Below, in pieces: positions 44,125 through 55,470 of a stretch of 64,000 bases of DNA. Origin of the DNA: Pestalotiopsis fici W106-1 (lineage: Eukaryota > Ascomycota > Sordariomycetes > Amphisphaeriales > Sporocadaceae); contig NW_006917092.1 of NCBI RefSeq assembly GCF_000516985.1, forward strand, positions 1,566,619-1,630,618. The letters are read 5' to 3'. A model generated the notes under the pieces. The model was not told the DNA's origin and did not search any database. It saw only the letters and a list, made by a program, of their open reading frames with translations. A program made the position numbers and the translations under genes. How positions within the stretch are numbered: the stretch's first letter is position 1; every line of letters starts with the position of its first letter.

Positions 44125-46050
44125 ATGTCGAATCGTCATATCTTTGGGTCTCCTGATGGACTTGTCACCAAGTGTATTAAGGGGATCATAGCTTATAACC
44201 CAGCCCTCAGCTTGGATGAGGAGAATCGTGTGGTAATCAACACAGAATATGACAGATCAAAGGTGTCTCTTGTCAGTGGTGGTGGATCAGGACACGAACC
44301 AGCTGTGAGTAAATACCACTACAGCTTTTATTTCTCTCCAAAGCAGTTATTGCAGGTTGCTGTACTTTGACACAATATCTCCTGGGGCAAAGTGCCTAAA
44401 AGAGCGTCCAGAAATCCATGAATGCGCAGGCAAAGTCAAATGCTAATCAAATCCTCGCAGTGGTCTGGATATGTAGGCGAAAACATGCTTGCCTCATCTG
44501 TGGCAGGAGACATCTTCGCCAGCCCCAGTACCAAACAGATCCTGGCCGCCATCGACGCAGTACCGTCTGACAAGGGCACGATACTGGTCGTCACAAATTA
44601 CACGGGAGATTGTTTGCATTTCGGCTTAGCAAATGAGAAAGCCATCGCCAGGGGTCACAACTGCCGTATGATTATTTGTGGCGATGATGTCTCTGTTGGC
44701 AGAAAGGGAAGCCTCGTGGGACGCCGCGGTTTGGCAGGACAGCAGGGTGTCCTAAAGGTCATGGGCGGTGCCGCCGGAGCTGGAGAGTCACTCGACGATG
44801 TCTATGATCTTGGCGTTGCATTCTCAGATCAGATTGTGACCATTGCTGCCACTCTGGATCATTGCCACGTACCGGGAAGAACAGAACATGGCACGCTCAA
44901 AAGTGACGAGATTGAGCTTGGGACAGGACCGCACAATGAGCCTGGATACCAAAAGCTCTCGCCAGTACCGACACCAGAAGATCTCGTCAAGCGCATTCTC
45001 GTCTATTGCTTGGACGAGAATGACCCGGACAGAGGATACGTCAAGTTTGGAAAAGGCGACGAGACAATGCTTCTCGTCAGCAATTATGGTGGTATCTCAT
45101 ACCTCGAAATGGGTGCTCTTGTCGATGAGATTCTTGAACAGCTAGCCCGTGATTGGGGCACCGAACCAGTCCGGGTGGTCTGGGGTACTCTTGAAACATC
45201 CCTAAATGCGCCAGCTTTCTCAGTGTCTGTAATCAACGTCACAGCCGCGGCTGATAACTGCAAATATTCTACAAACGACATTAAGAGTTTCTTCGATGTC
45301 AGGACAAACACATCTTGGGAGTCCATGGCTGGCTCCCAAGCGAAGCGCCGCAGTCGCCGTGAGCAGATTGCCGAACCCGTCTTGCATACCAAGAAGACGG
45401 TCGACGATGCCAAAGATCTCAAGGTTGACCCAAAGACGCTTGATTCGATGCTGCGCAAAGCTTGCAGCAATATTGTCGAATCAGAGCCCGATCTTACCAA
45501 ATGGGATACCATCATGGGTGATGGCGACTGTGGCGAGACCTTGAAGACGGGCGCACTAAACCTGCTGGCTGCCCTCGATTCTCAAAACTTGGCTTCAAGC
45601 GGTTCTGTGGTCACAGTCTTGCAAGAGCTTGAAGAGATTGTCGAGGGAAAGATGGGTGGCACCCTTGGGGGCATTCTCGGCATCTTCTTTGTCTCCATGC
45701 GTACTGCACTAGAGCAGAATATTGATCAAGGCACCGGATCCGAGGGTATCCCAGAACTTTGGGGCAAAGCGCTCAATGTTGCTCTTGGCAGCCTGCGCAG
45801 GTATACGCCAGCTGGCGAAGGCGATCGGACAGTCATGGACACTTTGATTCCATTTGCCCGTGAACTGCTCTCGAGCAATTTTGACCAGGCTGTCGAGGCT
45901 GCTATTCGAGGTGCTGAAGCGACAAAGAGCATGAAGCCTAGACTTGGGCGTGCGACTTATCTTGGTGAGAATACGAGCAGAGACTCTGTCCCTGATCCTG
46001 GTGCTTGGGGTGCTATGGTTGCGATCAAGGGACTCAGAGACGGCATGTAG
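44125..46050 (+). CDS. Dihydroxyacetone-kinase-family enzyme (DhaK-DhaL), probable erythrulose kinase
   Basis: Exons are 44125-44304 and 44461-46050 (589 aa; 156-bp intron with a stop in the unspliced frame). It is an ATP-dependent single-chain kinase. The DhaK part (about 1-340) has LVSGGGSGHEPA continuing WSGYVGENMLASSVAGDIFA, GTILVVTNYTGDCLHFGLA, GRRGLAGQQGVLKVMGGAAG and the substrate-binding His region TLDHCHVPGR. The DhaL part (about 385-589) has WDTIMGDGDCGETLKTGA with its metal-binding Asp residues, GKMGGTLGGILGIFF and RTVMDTLIPF. Sequence alone cannot separate dihydroxyacetone from erythrulose specificity; flanking TIM-like and RpiB-like isomerases favour erythrulose (compare Yarrowia EYK1). 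Confidence 0.9.
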
Positions 46051-46273
46051 ACATTCTTGATTTCATGAGGTAGTGGGATTTTCATGCCCAACTAGTGGCT
46101 TGCAATGGAATGGCAACGCGCTTCGTTTATTATGGACTGTAAGATATTCTATTATTAATAATATGACAATGGTGCCAGTATCTCCACTAGGAAACCTTTG
46201 TCTGTAATAGATTCATACACATAGCAAGCACAATACCATGTGGATTCAAGAATGATGTTTGATAATGCTAAAG

Positions 46274-47602
46274 CTAAACTCCCCAGACCCGAACGACCTG
46301 CCCCAAGGTCGCTTCAGGGGCCGTCTTTGGTCTGTGTGACAGTGCTAATCTCGAAATATTCAAGGCCTGGCTGCCCAAGAATACAGGTACCTTGAGCCGT
46401 TGGGCCTCATTTACTGCGTCCTGCAATTCTTGCGTGAGTTTTGGCAAGCTTTCCGTGCCTTGTGGTGCAGACGAGGCGCCAAAGACACCCAAGATCTCGG
46501 GGCCAGTCTTGTCCAGCATGACGCTGCCGCCCGCCGCATTGACACACAGATCCAAGACTTGGTCGAGATCGAGGCCGAGGCGTTTCGCAAATGCTAGACA
46601 CTCTGCGGCAGAGCACAGGTGGATACCCCTGAGCAGGTTCACGACCAGCGCAAGCTTGTCTTCCTCGGTCTGCGCCGTGGCGGCCACAGGTCCGACTTTG
46701 CCGACGCCCTCCGTGTACACCCTAATCATGCCGCTGTCGTCGTCGGGGCCGTAGCCCTTGCCGAGCCCTGCAAAGTAGACCTGCTCGGCGGCGCTGGACA
46801 GGGGCGTAGGGAATCCGATGCGTCGCGCCTCGGAGGTGATGATGCTCGTGTCCTTGAGGATAATGGTCAGAGCGCTAGCCAGCGGCCGGAACTCGGGATG
46901 AAGCATTCTGGGGCTTCTGTTCTCAAACATCCAGCTCTTGCCCTCGGACTTGAGAATGGTCTCGGCTGTCTTGGGGAGGTCTAGTCCCAGGTGGCGAGCA
47001 AAGCCCATGGCCTCGCTTCCTGCGAGAATTTGCACCGCCGCCAGCACCTGGTGCACCATCTTGAGGTTGCTTCCAGCGCCCACGCCGCCCTTGACAATGT
47101 ACAGCTTCTTGGGATCCGACATTTCTTCGAGTAGGAATCTCGTCTGCTCAATCGCCGCATCAGAGGCGCCCGCCATGATGGATAGCGTGCCGTCGGCAGC
47201 GCGGTAGGTTCCGCCAGAGACTGGGGCGTCGACAAGGACGATGTCCTCCCTGCCCAGCGTCTTGAGCTGCTCTGCCAGTCCTTGCACGTACGAGCTCGGC
47301 ACCGTCGAGCACAGCAGGACGGCGGCGCCCTTTGACAGCGCTGGCAGTGCTGGGCTGTCGCCCTCGATCAGGACCGACTGCGCCTGGGCTGCGGTGGCAA
47401 CCATGCAGACTACATAGTCCTTGCCCTTGACCGTCTCCGAGGGCGTAGTCGCTGCATGACCACCTGCGGCCTTGAACTTGTCGAGAGTCGGGCCCCAAAC
47501 GTCGAAACCAGTCACATTGTAACCTTGCTTCACGAGGTTGGTCGCCATTCCAAAACCCATTGCGCCGAGGCCAATGAAGGCAATATCCGGTTTCGAAGCC
47601 AT
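46274..47602 (-). CDS. Beta-hydroxyacid dehydrogenase with duplicated C-terminal domain (HIBADH/LtnD-like)
   Basis: 442 aa from ATG 47602. It belongs to the NAD(P)-dependent 3-hydroxyisobutyrate dehydrogenase family, which oxidises 3-hydroxy acids. A Rossmann domain (IAFIGLGAMGFGMATNL, VDAPVSGGTYRA) is followed by two copies of the helical NAD_binding_11 domain. The first copy holds the catalytic-Lys motif GVGAGSNLKMVHQVLA (about residue 190). The second starts near residue 325 (LALVVNLLRGIHLCSAAECL). The duplicated tail resembles fungal relatives of L-threonate dehydrogenase LtnD. An in-frame ATG at 47746 would add 48 residues, basic and Ser/Thr-rich like a mitochondrial presequence, so localisation is open. 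It is divergent from the aldolase gene; a four-carbon acid-sugar substrate would fit the cluster. Confidence 0.87.
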   Translation of the reverse strand: MASKPDIAFIGLGAMGFGMATNLVKQGYNVTGFDVWGPTLDKFKAAGGHAATTPSETVKGKDYVVCMVATAAQAQSVLIEGDSPALPALSKGAAVLLCSTVPSSYVQGLAEQLKTLGREDIVLVDAPVSGGTYRAADGTLSIMAGASDAAIEQTRFLLEEMSDPKKLYIVKGGVGAGSNLKMVHQVLAAVQILAGSEAMGFARHLGLDLPKTAETILKSEGKSWMFENRSPRMLHPEFRPLASALTIILKDTSIITSEARRIGFPTPLSSAAEQVYFAGLGKGYGPDDDSGMIRVYTEGVGKVGPVAATAQTEEDKLALVVNLLRGIHLCSAAECLAFAKRLGLDLDQVLDLCVNAAGGSVMLDKTGPEILGVFGASSAPQGTESLPKLTQELQDAVNEAQRLKVPVFLGSQALNISRLALSHRPKTAPEATLGQVVRVWGV

Positions 47603-48648
47603 GGCTATACTGACTATACTGGTGGTTTTGAAGAAGTGCGACAAAATACGCTTTCTCGGGGCTGTAGTTGTAAGTCCGGGTGGTTTATACAGTATAGCTG
47701 TCGAGAATAGTGTTGAATTTTGGCAGAGTCGATTTGCTATCCACATGTAAAAGAAAATGGAGACATGATGTCGACTCTACATGAATATGTGCCTTGCCCG
47801 GCCCAAATAATCAATCCGCTGTCCACCCGTACATGGCAAAGCTGAATCCACCCCCACGTAGTCAAACCTGAGAAATTCGACGCAAAACTCTACTATTCGG
47901 TACTATTAGCCCGTACCTCAGTAGAATGCCACTCGGCTCATTCCCCCGAACCGATCTCGGGGCTCCGTCATGATTTTGGCCCCTTCCCCGCTCCAAAGAT
48001 GGAGCTCCACATGCCGTTCAACATGGACGTCTCCTCAGCTCTTCTTTTTAGCCGGGAATAATGACGGTGGGCAGAGTTTCTCTTTTAATCTGTCCCCGTG
48101 TTCGTCATGTGCCTTATGTAAACGAATAAAGCCGTGAATCTTGCCCAAACCGTCAAGTGCTAAAGGCTATTTTGCCCGAAGGGCCCCTCCCTAAAAAGAG
48201 GTAACCCGGCCGAACGTGCACATAACCAATGGCGCGCTTACAGGCAAAAAAGCCCGTACTAATCCACAATCTTTTGACAAAAGCCTCTAAACGCTTCGGG
48301 GCATCAGTGCATCGGCGTTCCGGAGCGAAGTCCAGGTTGCCAGTACGGATTTCATGCCTATGCACTTGGGGGTCCATCGTTTTACATGACTATAGTGGAT
48401 CATGGTTGGGGAAAGACGTCCCCCATGACGTGAATTATCTGTTCTCGCTGAAGCTATTCGCGAAGGATCTTATTTCAAGTATATGGTAGATATACTTGTG
48501 TAACTTATCTTGCCTACTTGCCTTTTTATACTTCTCACATCTTTATCTATAGTGCACAAAAAGAAGCACATTCTACTTTGACACTCGACTCTGACATCAC
48601 ATTCACTTATACAACCCCAAACCTTGAGCTACCTCAAGAGTCAAAACT
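47603..48648. promoter_or_regulatory. Divergent promoter, dehydrogenase / class II aldolase
   Basis: 1.05 kb. It holds the inverted repeat CCCCGA-N7-TCGGGG at 47944-47962, which includes the CCCGAACCG word shared with the kinase/RpiB promoter. Half-sites with 7-bp spacing are the kind of site bound by Zn2Cys6 dimers. No gene seen. Confidence 0.5.
47944..47962. promoter_or_regulatory. Inverted repeat CCCCGA-N7-TCGGGG
   Basis: A perfect 6-bp inverted repeat spaced by 7 bases, lying 342 bp upstream of the dehydrogenase ATG and 687 bp upstream of the aldolase ATG. It is a candidate operator for a dimeric regulator. Only one perfect copy is seen. Confidence 0.4.
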
Positions 48649-49515
48649 ATGCCGCGCCCACCCCTCTCCCAAAACCGCTCCCTCGCCATCCTCAAAGCCG
48701 CCCGCGAGGGTGGCTATGCGGTGCCAGGAATGTGCTGCTACAACATGGAATCCATAATCGCCACGGTGCGCGCCGCCGAGGCAGCACGGTCGCCGGCCAT
48801 GGTCCTCCTGTTCCCCTGGGCGATGCAGTACGCCGACGAGGCGCTCGTCAAGGCGGCAGCCAGCGCCGCCCACGGCGCCAGCGTTCCCATCAGCCTGCAC
48901 CTGGACCACGCGCAGACGCCCGAGCTCGTGCGCCGCGCCGCGGACATCCCCGACGGCTTTGACAGCATCATGTGCGACATGAGCCACTTTGAACGCGAGG
49001 AGAACCTACGGCTGACGTCGGAGCTCGTCGCCTATTGCCACGAGCGCGGCATCGCCGCCGAGGCCGAGCCCGGGCGCATCGAGGGCGGCGAGGACGGTGT
49101 GGCCGAGACGGCGGATCTCGAGGGTCTGCTCACCACGCCCGAGGAGGCTCAAGTCTTTGTCGATACCGGTATCGAGATGCTGGCTCCAGCATTCGGCAAC
49201 GTCCACGGCGAGTACGGCCCACGTGGTATCCGGCTCGAGTATGACCGTCTCGAGTCTATCAACCAGGCCGTCGGGGACAAGGTGTTCCTCGTTTTGCATG
49301 GCGCTGACCCATTTGATCAAGAGATTTTTACCAAGTGCATCAAGGCTGGAGTGAGCAAGGTGAATATCAACAAGGGCATGAACAAGCATTACGCCCGCGT
49401 CCAAGAAGAGATGAGAGGAAAACCTCTGACGAGCGTCATTGAGGCAGGTACTGATGCAATGCAAAAGGCCATCGAGCAATATATGCATTGGCTAGGTAGT
49501 GCCGGAAAGGCATAG
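48649..49515 (+). CDS. Class II (zinc) ketose-bisphosphate-type aldolase
   Basis: 288 aa, no intron. Zinc-dependent aldolases cleave phosphorylated ketoses to dihydroxyacetone phosphate plus an aldehyde. Key residues are present: Asp86-His87 (SLHLDHAQT), the Glu region AEAEPGRIEGGEDG, His186 (FGNVHGEYGP) and His217 (LHGADPF). The phosphate/monovalent-ion loop is KVNINKGMN. It resembles the GatY/KbaY and bacterial fructose/tagatose-bisphosphate group rather than the longer yeast Fba1, so it is not the glycolytic enzyme. Strong GC bias at third positions suggests high induced expression. Its place opposite the dehydrogenase suggests it ends an acid-sugar or tetrose branch; the exact substrate is unknown. 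Confidence 0.9.
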   Translation: MPRPPLSQNRSLAILKAAREGGYAVPGMCCYNMESIIATVRAAEAARSPAMVLLFPWAMQYADEALVKAAASAAHGASVPISLHLDHAQTPELVRRAADIPDGFDSIMCDMSHFEREENLRLTSELVAYCHERGIAAEAEPGRIEGGEDGVAETADLEGLLTTPEEAQVFVDTGIEMLAPAFGNVHGEYGPRGIRLEYDRLESINQAVGDKVFLVLHGADPFDQEIFTKCIKAGVSKVNINKGMNKHYARVQEEMRGKPLTSVIEAGTDAMQKAIEQYMHWLGSAGKA

Positions 49516-50336
49516 ATGATTACGATCAATGATAACGTTGATGACTTTAGTTTTCCTAGGTGCAATGATCATGTCATGCATGACACTTGTAAAAGAAGGA
49601 CGAAATAAAATAGGAAACAATTACTATTGATTATTGCAATACTGACAGAAATACCATTTTACTAATACTGATTCGCGTGCCCGAGAGAACGCCAAACCGA
49701 ACTTTATGCATCTCAACTCCTGTAGCCACTCAACCAATACTCATCCTTGCCGTTCAGTCTAGACCATTCGAACCGTCCTCACCATCGGTGACGGACCCAT
49801 CGCTAAGATCCATTTCCTTCAAGGGCACGTAAAGGACATGCTGCTCACATTTCCACGAGGAGTAACATAGGTGACCAATTCAGAGATGGATGCTGCATGG
49901 TTTATTTTACCTCGTGTCATGCAAGGCGTCAGCGCCTTGCATGACTTTCTCGACACCATCGCAAAGTAGTTCCTGGCATGGCCAAAATCGGTTCAATGGG
50001 GCACACAAAGTCATTAGAAAGACCAAGGTAAGAAAGGCAGTCTATAAGCCAATGGTTTTTATAGCCATTGCACCACTGATATGGACCTTTGAATATTCAC
50101 CGACCCTTTCTTACAATTTGCAGATATCAGGAGGGGTTTAATATCTTTCTTTCCCCCTCCATATCTCCAGTGTACTTGGTAGTGGAAGTTTCAAGTCTTG
50201 GCCTTGTCATGTTTCTATCCTGTGCTGCAATTATTCTGAAGTGGCAGCCCAACAATCTGTGTGTGCCAAATGGGCATATTCTATTAGTACATTTTGCCAA
50301 AAGTGTTCATGCGTTGAACAAAAGCTACTTGTAGTC
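49516..50336. other. Convergent intergenic region
   Basis: Between the 3' ends of the aldolase and UBR7-like genes. A possible poly(A) signal AATAAA lies at 49604-49609. No gene seen. Confidence 0.55.
49604..49609 (+). terminator. Possible poly(A) signal (AATAAA) of the aldolase gene
   Basis: AATAAA 89 bases after the stop codon in AT-rich sequence. Confidence 0.3.
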
Positions 50337-52027
50337 TCAATATCCACTCTGCTCCTGGCGATGGTCCGACTTTGCAGCTTCGCCAGCCTCCTGAATGGCG
50401 TCTTCATCACCGCGTAGCTTCGCAAAATACTCCTTGATGTCCTCTGCGGAAATCGCCTTACCAGATCCAGCAAACTTTTCAAAGAATGGCTTCAATTTCT
50501 CTTTCATATGGTTGTATGCCATTACTCCTTCAATGGCACGAACGCGGTCTACATTTCGCAATGCCGACTCTCCCCGCTCGTAGATGGATCCACTGCCTTG
50601 AGTAGATCCATGCTCGGAAGCGGCGTCTGTGAGCGGCGGCTCGTATGACTCCTCTTCCTCGAGAAGCTGTGGGTGTTTTTGTAGTATAGGAAAGCATTTA
50701 GCACAGCGGCAAAAGTGGTTGCGAAAGTTCTCCGTAACGAATAAAGAGAATTGGCCTGGTGCTGCCTGAGGAAGTGAGTCGCATTTGCAGGATGCGTCTG
50801 ATCCAGTCACTGCATCCTTGGGCTCCTCCTTTGACGCCTCCTGTGCACTTGATTTTGCCTCGTCGTTCTGCATAGCAGAAGAACCGCCGGACAGTCCAGT
50901 TGACTCTTCACTCTTGATGCGCTTATTCTCATTTTGAAGATCATCTCCGTCGGCCTGGTCGTCGCGCTGTCGCTTTTTGGCGGAAGACGATGCCAGCTCG
51001 CCTGGACTGTTGAAGTTGAGTGCAGGTAGGAATCCTGCTGTTCCGGCATATTGCTTGATCCAAGGATTGGCGTCTACACACTTGTAACAGATGAAATGCT
51101 CAAAGTCGTCCTCGCCAGGGAAGCCATCAGGTAGAGGAGCCTCATCGTCGTCCTCGCCCTCCTCGGCTGCAGCAGTGTCGCCAGTCTGCTGTGGTGTGTT
51201 ACTCTGAGGTGGTGTATCTTCTGAAATGGTAGGAAGTAGATTGCTGTCACTGATGATCTTGGTGCTCGTCGGTTTAGATGCTTCGTACCACTTGGGTCCC
51301 AAGCCCATGAGACACCCTGGATGATACCAGTCCTCACCGCAACCGCCTTCTTCGTGGGTCCCAAGGCCTAAACACTGAAACATGGTTCCTTTCTGCTCGT
51401 GGGGGTTGTAGTCAATCGCGCACGAGCAGAATCGATTGCGAAAGTTTTGATTGTATTTATTGTTGGGATCAGCGGGTTCCGAGTGGACACCACCCTTGGT
51501 ATTCGTCTCCGAGTTCATGCGCAATGTGCACGGGTGTTCTGCAGAGAACCTGGTGGTACCACAGTCGCAGGTGAAATTGCGCTTCTGAAATATCTCGACC
51601 AGCTCATGCTCGCCATGGCATTGAATGGAACAGGAATAACACACGCCCGCGGGCTCGTAGTCGGAATCGGCACCGAGCTCAGCGGGAGGCGGGTGACAGG
51701 TCAGGCAAGCAAAGACATTCTGTCGCAGTGGTCCCAATTGTTTGGTACAGTTGTCGATACTCTAGGGAGTTGCAAGAGCTTGGTGTTAGTTGAGGTGTGC
51801 ACTCTTCTAGTTTCCATTGAGAAATGATTCGGACAACATACGTATGGCAGAGCTTCGCGCGCATCAGCTTCAAGCTGCATCTGATCTCTCAGAAAGTCTG
51901 CGGCCGTTTGAGAGTCTTCTGAGCGCTGCGACATGCTCTCGCGTCGGCGGCTCGGAGCCTCGTGTGATGCTGCATCCACGACAGACTCATCGGGCGCCGC
52001 AATTGGTGGTTGCGACTCGTCTGACAT
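50337..52027 (-). CDS. UBR7: UBR7-like protein (UBR box plus PHD finger)
   Basis: Exons are 52027-51842 and 51761-50337 (536 aa; 80-bp intron joining ALPY to SIDNCTKQLG in phase). It is a likely E3 ubiquitin ligase or chromatin reader, orthologous to human UBR7 and fission-yeast Mlo2. The UBR box lies at about residues 75-150, with FACLTC, VCYSCSIQCHGEHELVEI, NFTCDCGT and HPC. An atypical PHD finger lies at about 160-300, with FCSC, MFQCLGLG, CGEDWYHPGC and HFICYKC separated by an acidic insert. A nuclear-localisation-like AKKRQRDD follows, and a C-terminal CRCAKCFP Cys motif. It is divergent from MCM2. Confidence 0.9.
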
Positions 52028-52825
52028 TGTGTAAGTCGTCTGCTGGTCGAGAATGTAACGGACGCTATCAGGATCAGACGGCAAATTGAAAGAATTCGCG
52101 ACGTCGATTTGGAGTAATCGAGTGCGACGATGGAGATGCAGAATCAAAACGACAGATCAGTCCAGCTGTTTGTTGTCGGTTGTAGCAGCCACACATGATA
52201 GATGGGATGGGTGCTCTCTCTCGAATTGCCGTTCGATTGTACCACCCGAACCACAGCACTCATTTGCCTTTACTGGCCAACCAAATGACGCGCGCGCTGC
52301 TGAGCAGACCGCGACAGTGCTGCTAGGATTGAGCTTCTTAGTGCTCTTAGAAGCAGGCATCAAGACAGCTCTAGGCCCAGACGGGACTAGCATTCATGCA
52401 ACCACTTTGCAACGCGTCGGGCACACGAAAAAGACGCGCTTTGGCTTATCCACAGCGCGTCCGTCCCATCTTTGCTTAATTGGCGGAGGCTCTTTTCACT
52501 TGGTCGGGCGCTTGCAAGTGTTGAACCTGATTCAATCAATCCCCGCGGCACTTTGCCAATCTTTCACACCTCCTTCAACTTCACCAACTTCTCTCTCCTT
52601 TCCGAGTACATTGACCAAGGTATTCGGACATCGCAGCAATCGATCTCGTGCCAAGTACACAAGATCAATTGTCAAGATGAGGTAGGCACACTAGATACCC
52701 CCTCAAAATCAGTACCTCCTTCTGCCCAACAGGCATGACAGCGATGAATCACAACTGCAACAATCGCTAACATGATATTGCTGTAAAGCTCCCAGAACCC
52801 ACCCAGCTCGCCTTTGCGCAGCAAC
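52028..52825. promoter_or_regulatory. Divergent promoter UBR7 / MCM2 with MluI-box elements
   Basis: Contains ACGCGT at 52412-52417 and the related GACGCG at 52287-52292 and 52433-52438. ACGCGT (MCB) is the site of the G1/S regulator MBF, which controls MCM genes in yeasts. A possible 5'-UTR intron (GTAGGC at 52682 to CCCAG at 52795) precedes the MCM2 start. No gene is seen. Confidence 0.45.
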
Positions 52826-55470
52826 ATGTCCTCGGCTAATCGGGGACCTGCGCCAAGGGGCAACCGCAAGCGTGCCCGCACTGGCGGCGATGCCAGCTCG
52901 TCCGTTGCAGCCTCCAGTCCCATGCCCTCGTCGCCGCCGGCTTTCAACATTGCCCACGGAGGTGACGACGATGATGACATCGAGGAGGAGGCTGAGATTC
53001 AAGACGACATCGACGAGCTTGATGAGATGGCCGAGGATGATATTGATCTGTTCCGTGAGGGCTTTGAGCGAGACTACCGCGGAAAGGATGACAATGATGG
53101 CTATGAGGGCATCGACATTGATGATGAGGGCGACTATGATGAGCTCAACCTCGGCGACAGACGAAGACTTGAAGCCCAGTTGAACCGCAGAGACCGTGAA
53201 GTTGCCCGCAGAAGGCGCATGCCCGCCGCCTTCCTCCAAGATGAGGACGATGATGGTGATATCGACCTGACAGCACAACCTCGCCGACGTCGTCACCATT
53301 ATGACGAAGACCCCGATGACGAGATGGACCAAGACATCATGGACGAGGAGCTATCCTTGGAAGCACTCCAGGACGTCAAGGCCTCCAGTCTTACCGAATG
53401 GGTATCACAACCTGCTGTGCAGCGAACAATCAAGCGGGAGTTCAAGGCATTCTTGACCGAGTATACCGACGAGAGCGGTTCCTCCGTCTATGGAAACCGC
53501 ATTCGAACCCTCGGTGAGATCAATGCAGAGTCTCTCGAGGTTTCATACGACCATCTCTCGTCTTCGAGAGCCATCCTAGCTTACTTCTTGGCCAATGCGC
53601 CTGCTGAGATGCTAAAGCTCTTCGACGACGTTGCCTTGGATGTTGTGCTTCTTCACTACCCCGACTACGAGCGCATTCATACTGATATCCACGTTCGTAT
53701 CTTCGATCTTCCAGTACACTACACCCTCCGCCAGCTGCGTCAATCTCACTTGAACTGCCTGATTAGAGTAAGCGGTGTGGTGACACGACGAACGGGTGTT
53801 TTCCCTCAGCTCAAGTATGTCAAATTTGATTGCACAAAGTGCGGTGTCACCCTTGGACCTTTCCAACAGGAGTCCAACGTCGAGGTCAAGATCACGTTCT
53901 GTCAAAACTGCCAGTCTCGCGGTCCGTTCACAATAAATTCCGAGAAGACTGTCTACCGAAACTATCAGAAGCTTACGCTTCAGGAGTCGCCTGGTACCGT
54001 CCCAGCAGGTCGTCTGCCAAGACATCGGGAAGTCATTCTTCTGTGGGACTTGATCGACAAGGCCAAGCCTGGTGAGGAAATCGAAGTGACTGGCATTTAC
54101 CGAAACAATTACGATGCTCAGCTGAACAACCGCAATGGATTCCCCGTGTTTGCTACCATTTTGGAAGCAAATAACGTTGTCAAGTCTCACGATCAACTGG
54201 CTGGCTTCAGACTAACCGAGGAAGACGAGCAAAAGATCCGCAATCTGTCTCGGGACCCGCAGATTGTTGACAAAATTGTCAACTCGATCGCCCCCAGCAT
54301 CTATGGCCACAGCGATATCAAAACCGCTGTGGCGTTGTCCCTTTTCGGTGGCGTGAGCAAGATTGCCAAGGGTTCTCACCATGTGCGTGGTGACATCAAC
54401 GTTCTCCTCCTTGGAGACCCGGGTACCGCCAAGTCGCAAGTGCTCAAGTACGTAGAAAAAACGGCACACCGAGCCGTCTTTGCCACTGGTCAAGGTGCGT
54501 CTGCTGTTGGTTTGACGGCTAGTGTTCGTCGAGACCCTCTCACCAGTGAATGGACGCTCGAGGGCGGTGCCCTTGTCCTTGCCGACAGAGGAACGTGCCT
54601 TATCGACGAGTTCGACAAGATGAACGACCAAGATCGAACTTCCATCCACGAAGCCATGGAGCAGCAGACAATCTCCATCTCGAAAGCAGGTATCGTGACT
54701 ACTCTGCAGGCACGTTGTGGAATCATTGCAGCTGCCAACCCAATTGGCGGGCGCTACAACTCCACCATTCCATTCTCTTCCAACGTCGAGTTGACAGAGC
54801 CCATCTTGTCGCGTTTCGATATCCTCTGCGTTGTCCGAGACACCGTTGACCCCTCTGAGGATGAGCGTCTTGCTCGCTTCATTGTCGGCTCTCACAGCCG
54901 CAGCCACCCAACCTCGCAGAGCACAGAAGACTCAATGGAAGTCGAGCCAGAATCACAAGCTGCTACCGAGAGACAAGATTCCCAAGCTAAGAAGGAGGGC
55001 GAGATTCCTCAGGAACTTTTGCGAAAGTACATCCTGTACGCACGTAACCCTAACCACTGCAGTCCTAAACTCCTGCACATGGATGAGGACAAGGTAGCAC
55101 GGTTGTTTGCCGACATGAGAAGAGAGTCACTGGCAACTGGCGCATATCCTATTACTGTAAGTCTACTGCTCAAATTTCCCGCCGATATGCAAGACTAATC
55201 TTTTCTTGACAGGTACGTCACTTAGAAGCTATTATCCGTATTTCCGAAGCATTCTGCCGCATGAGGTTATCGGAATACTGTAGTGCTCAAGATATCGACC
55301 GTGCCATCGCGGTGACAGTAGAGAGTTTTGTTGGCAGTCAAAAGGTTAGCTGCAAAAAGGCTCTCGCCAGAGCATTCGCAAAATACACCCTTGCACGACC
55401 TGGTGCTAGTGGTTCATCGGCAAGAAGGGGCGGTGCGCTGTCGAGGAGGACGGCTGCTGCCACTGCCTAG
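52826..55470 (+). CDS. MCM2: DNA replication licensing factor MCM2
   Basis: Exons are 52826-55156 and 55213-55470 (862 aa). It is a subunit of the hexameric MCM2-7 helicase in the nucleus. The acidic N-terminal tail (DDDDDIEEEAEIQDDIDELD) matches the histone H3-H4-binding region. Next come the N-terminal domain with its C4 zinc finger (FDCTKCG and FCQNCQ) and the AAA+ core. The core shows Walker A GDPGTAKS, Walker B LIDEFDKM, sensor-1 AAANPIGG and the arginine finger SRFD. The second exon supplies the winged-helix end (VRHLEAIIRISEAFCRMRLS). ATG 52826 is the first ATG in the frame. The final intron (56 bp) lies just after the AAA+ lid. Confidence 0.97.
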
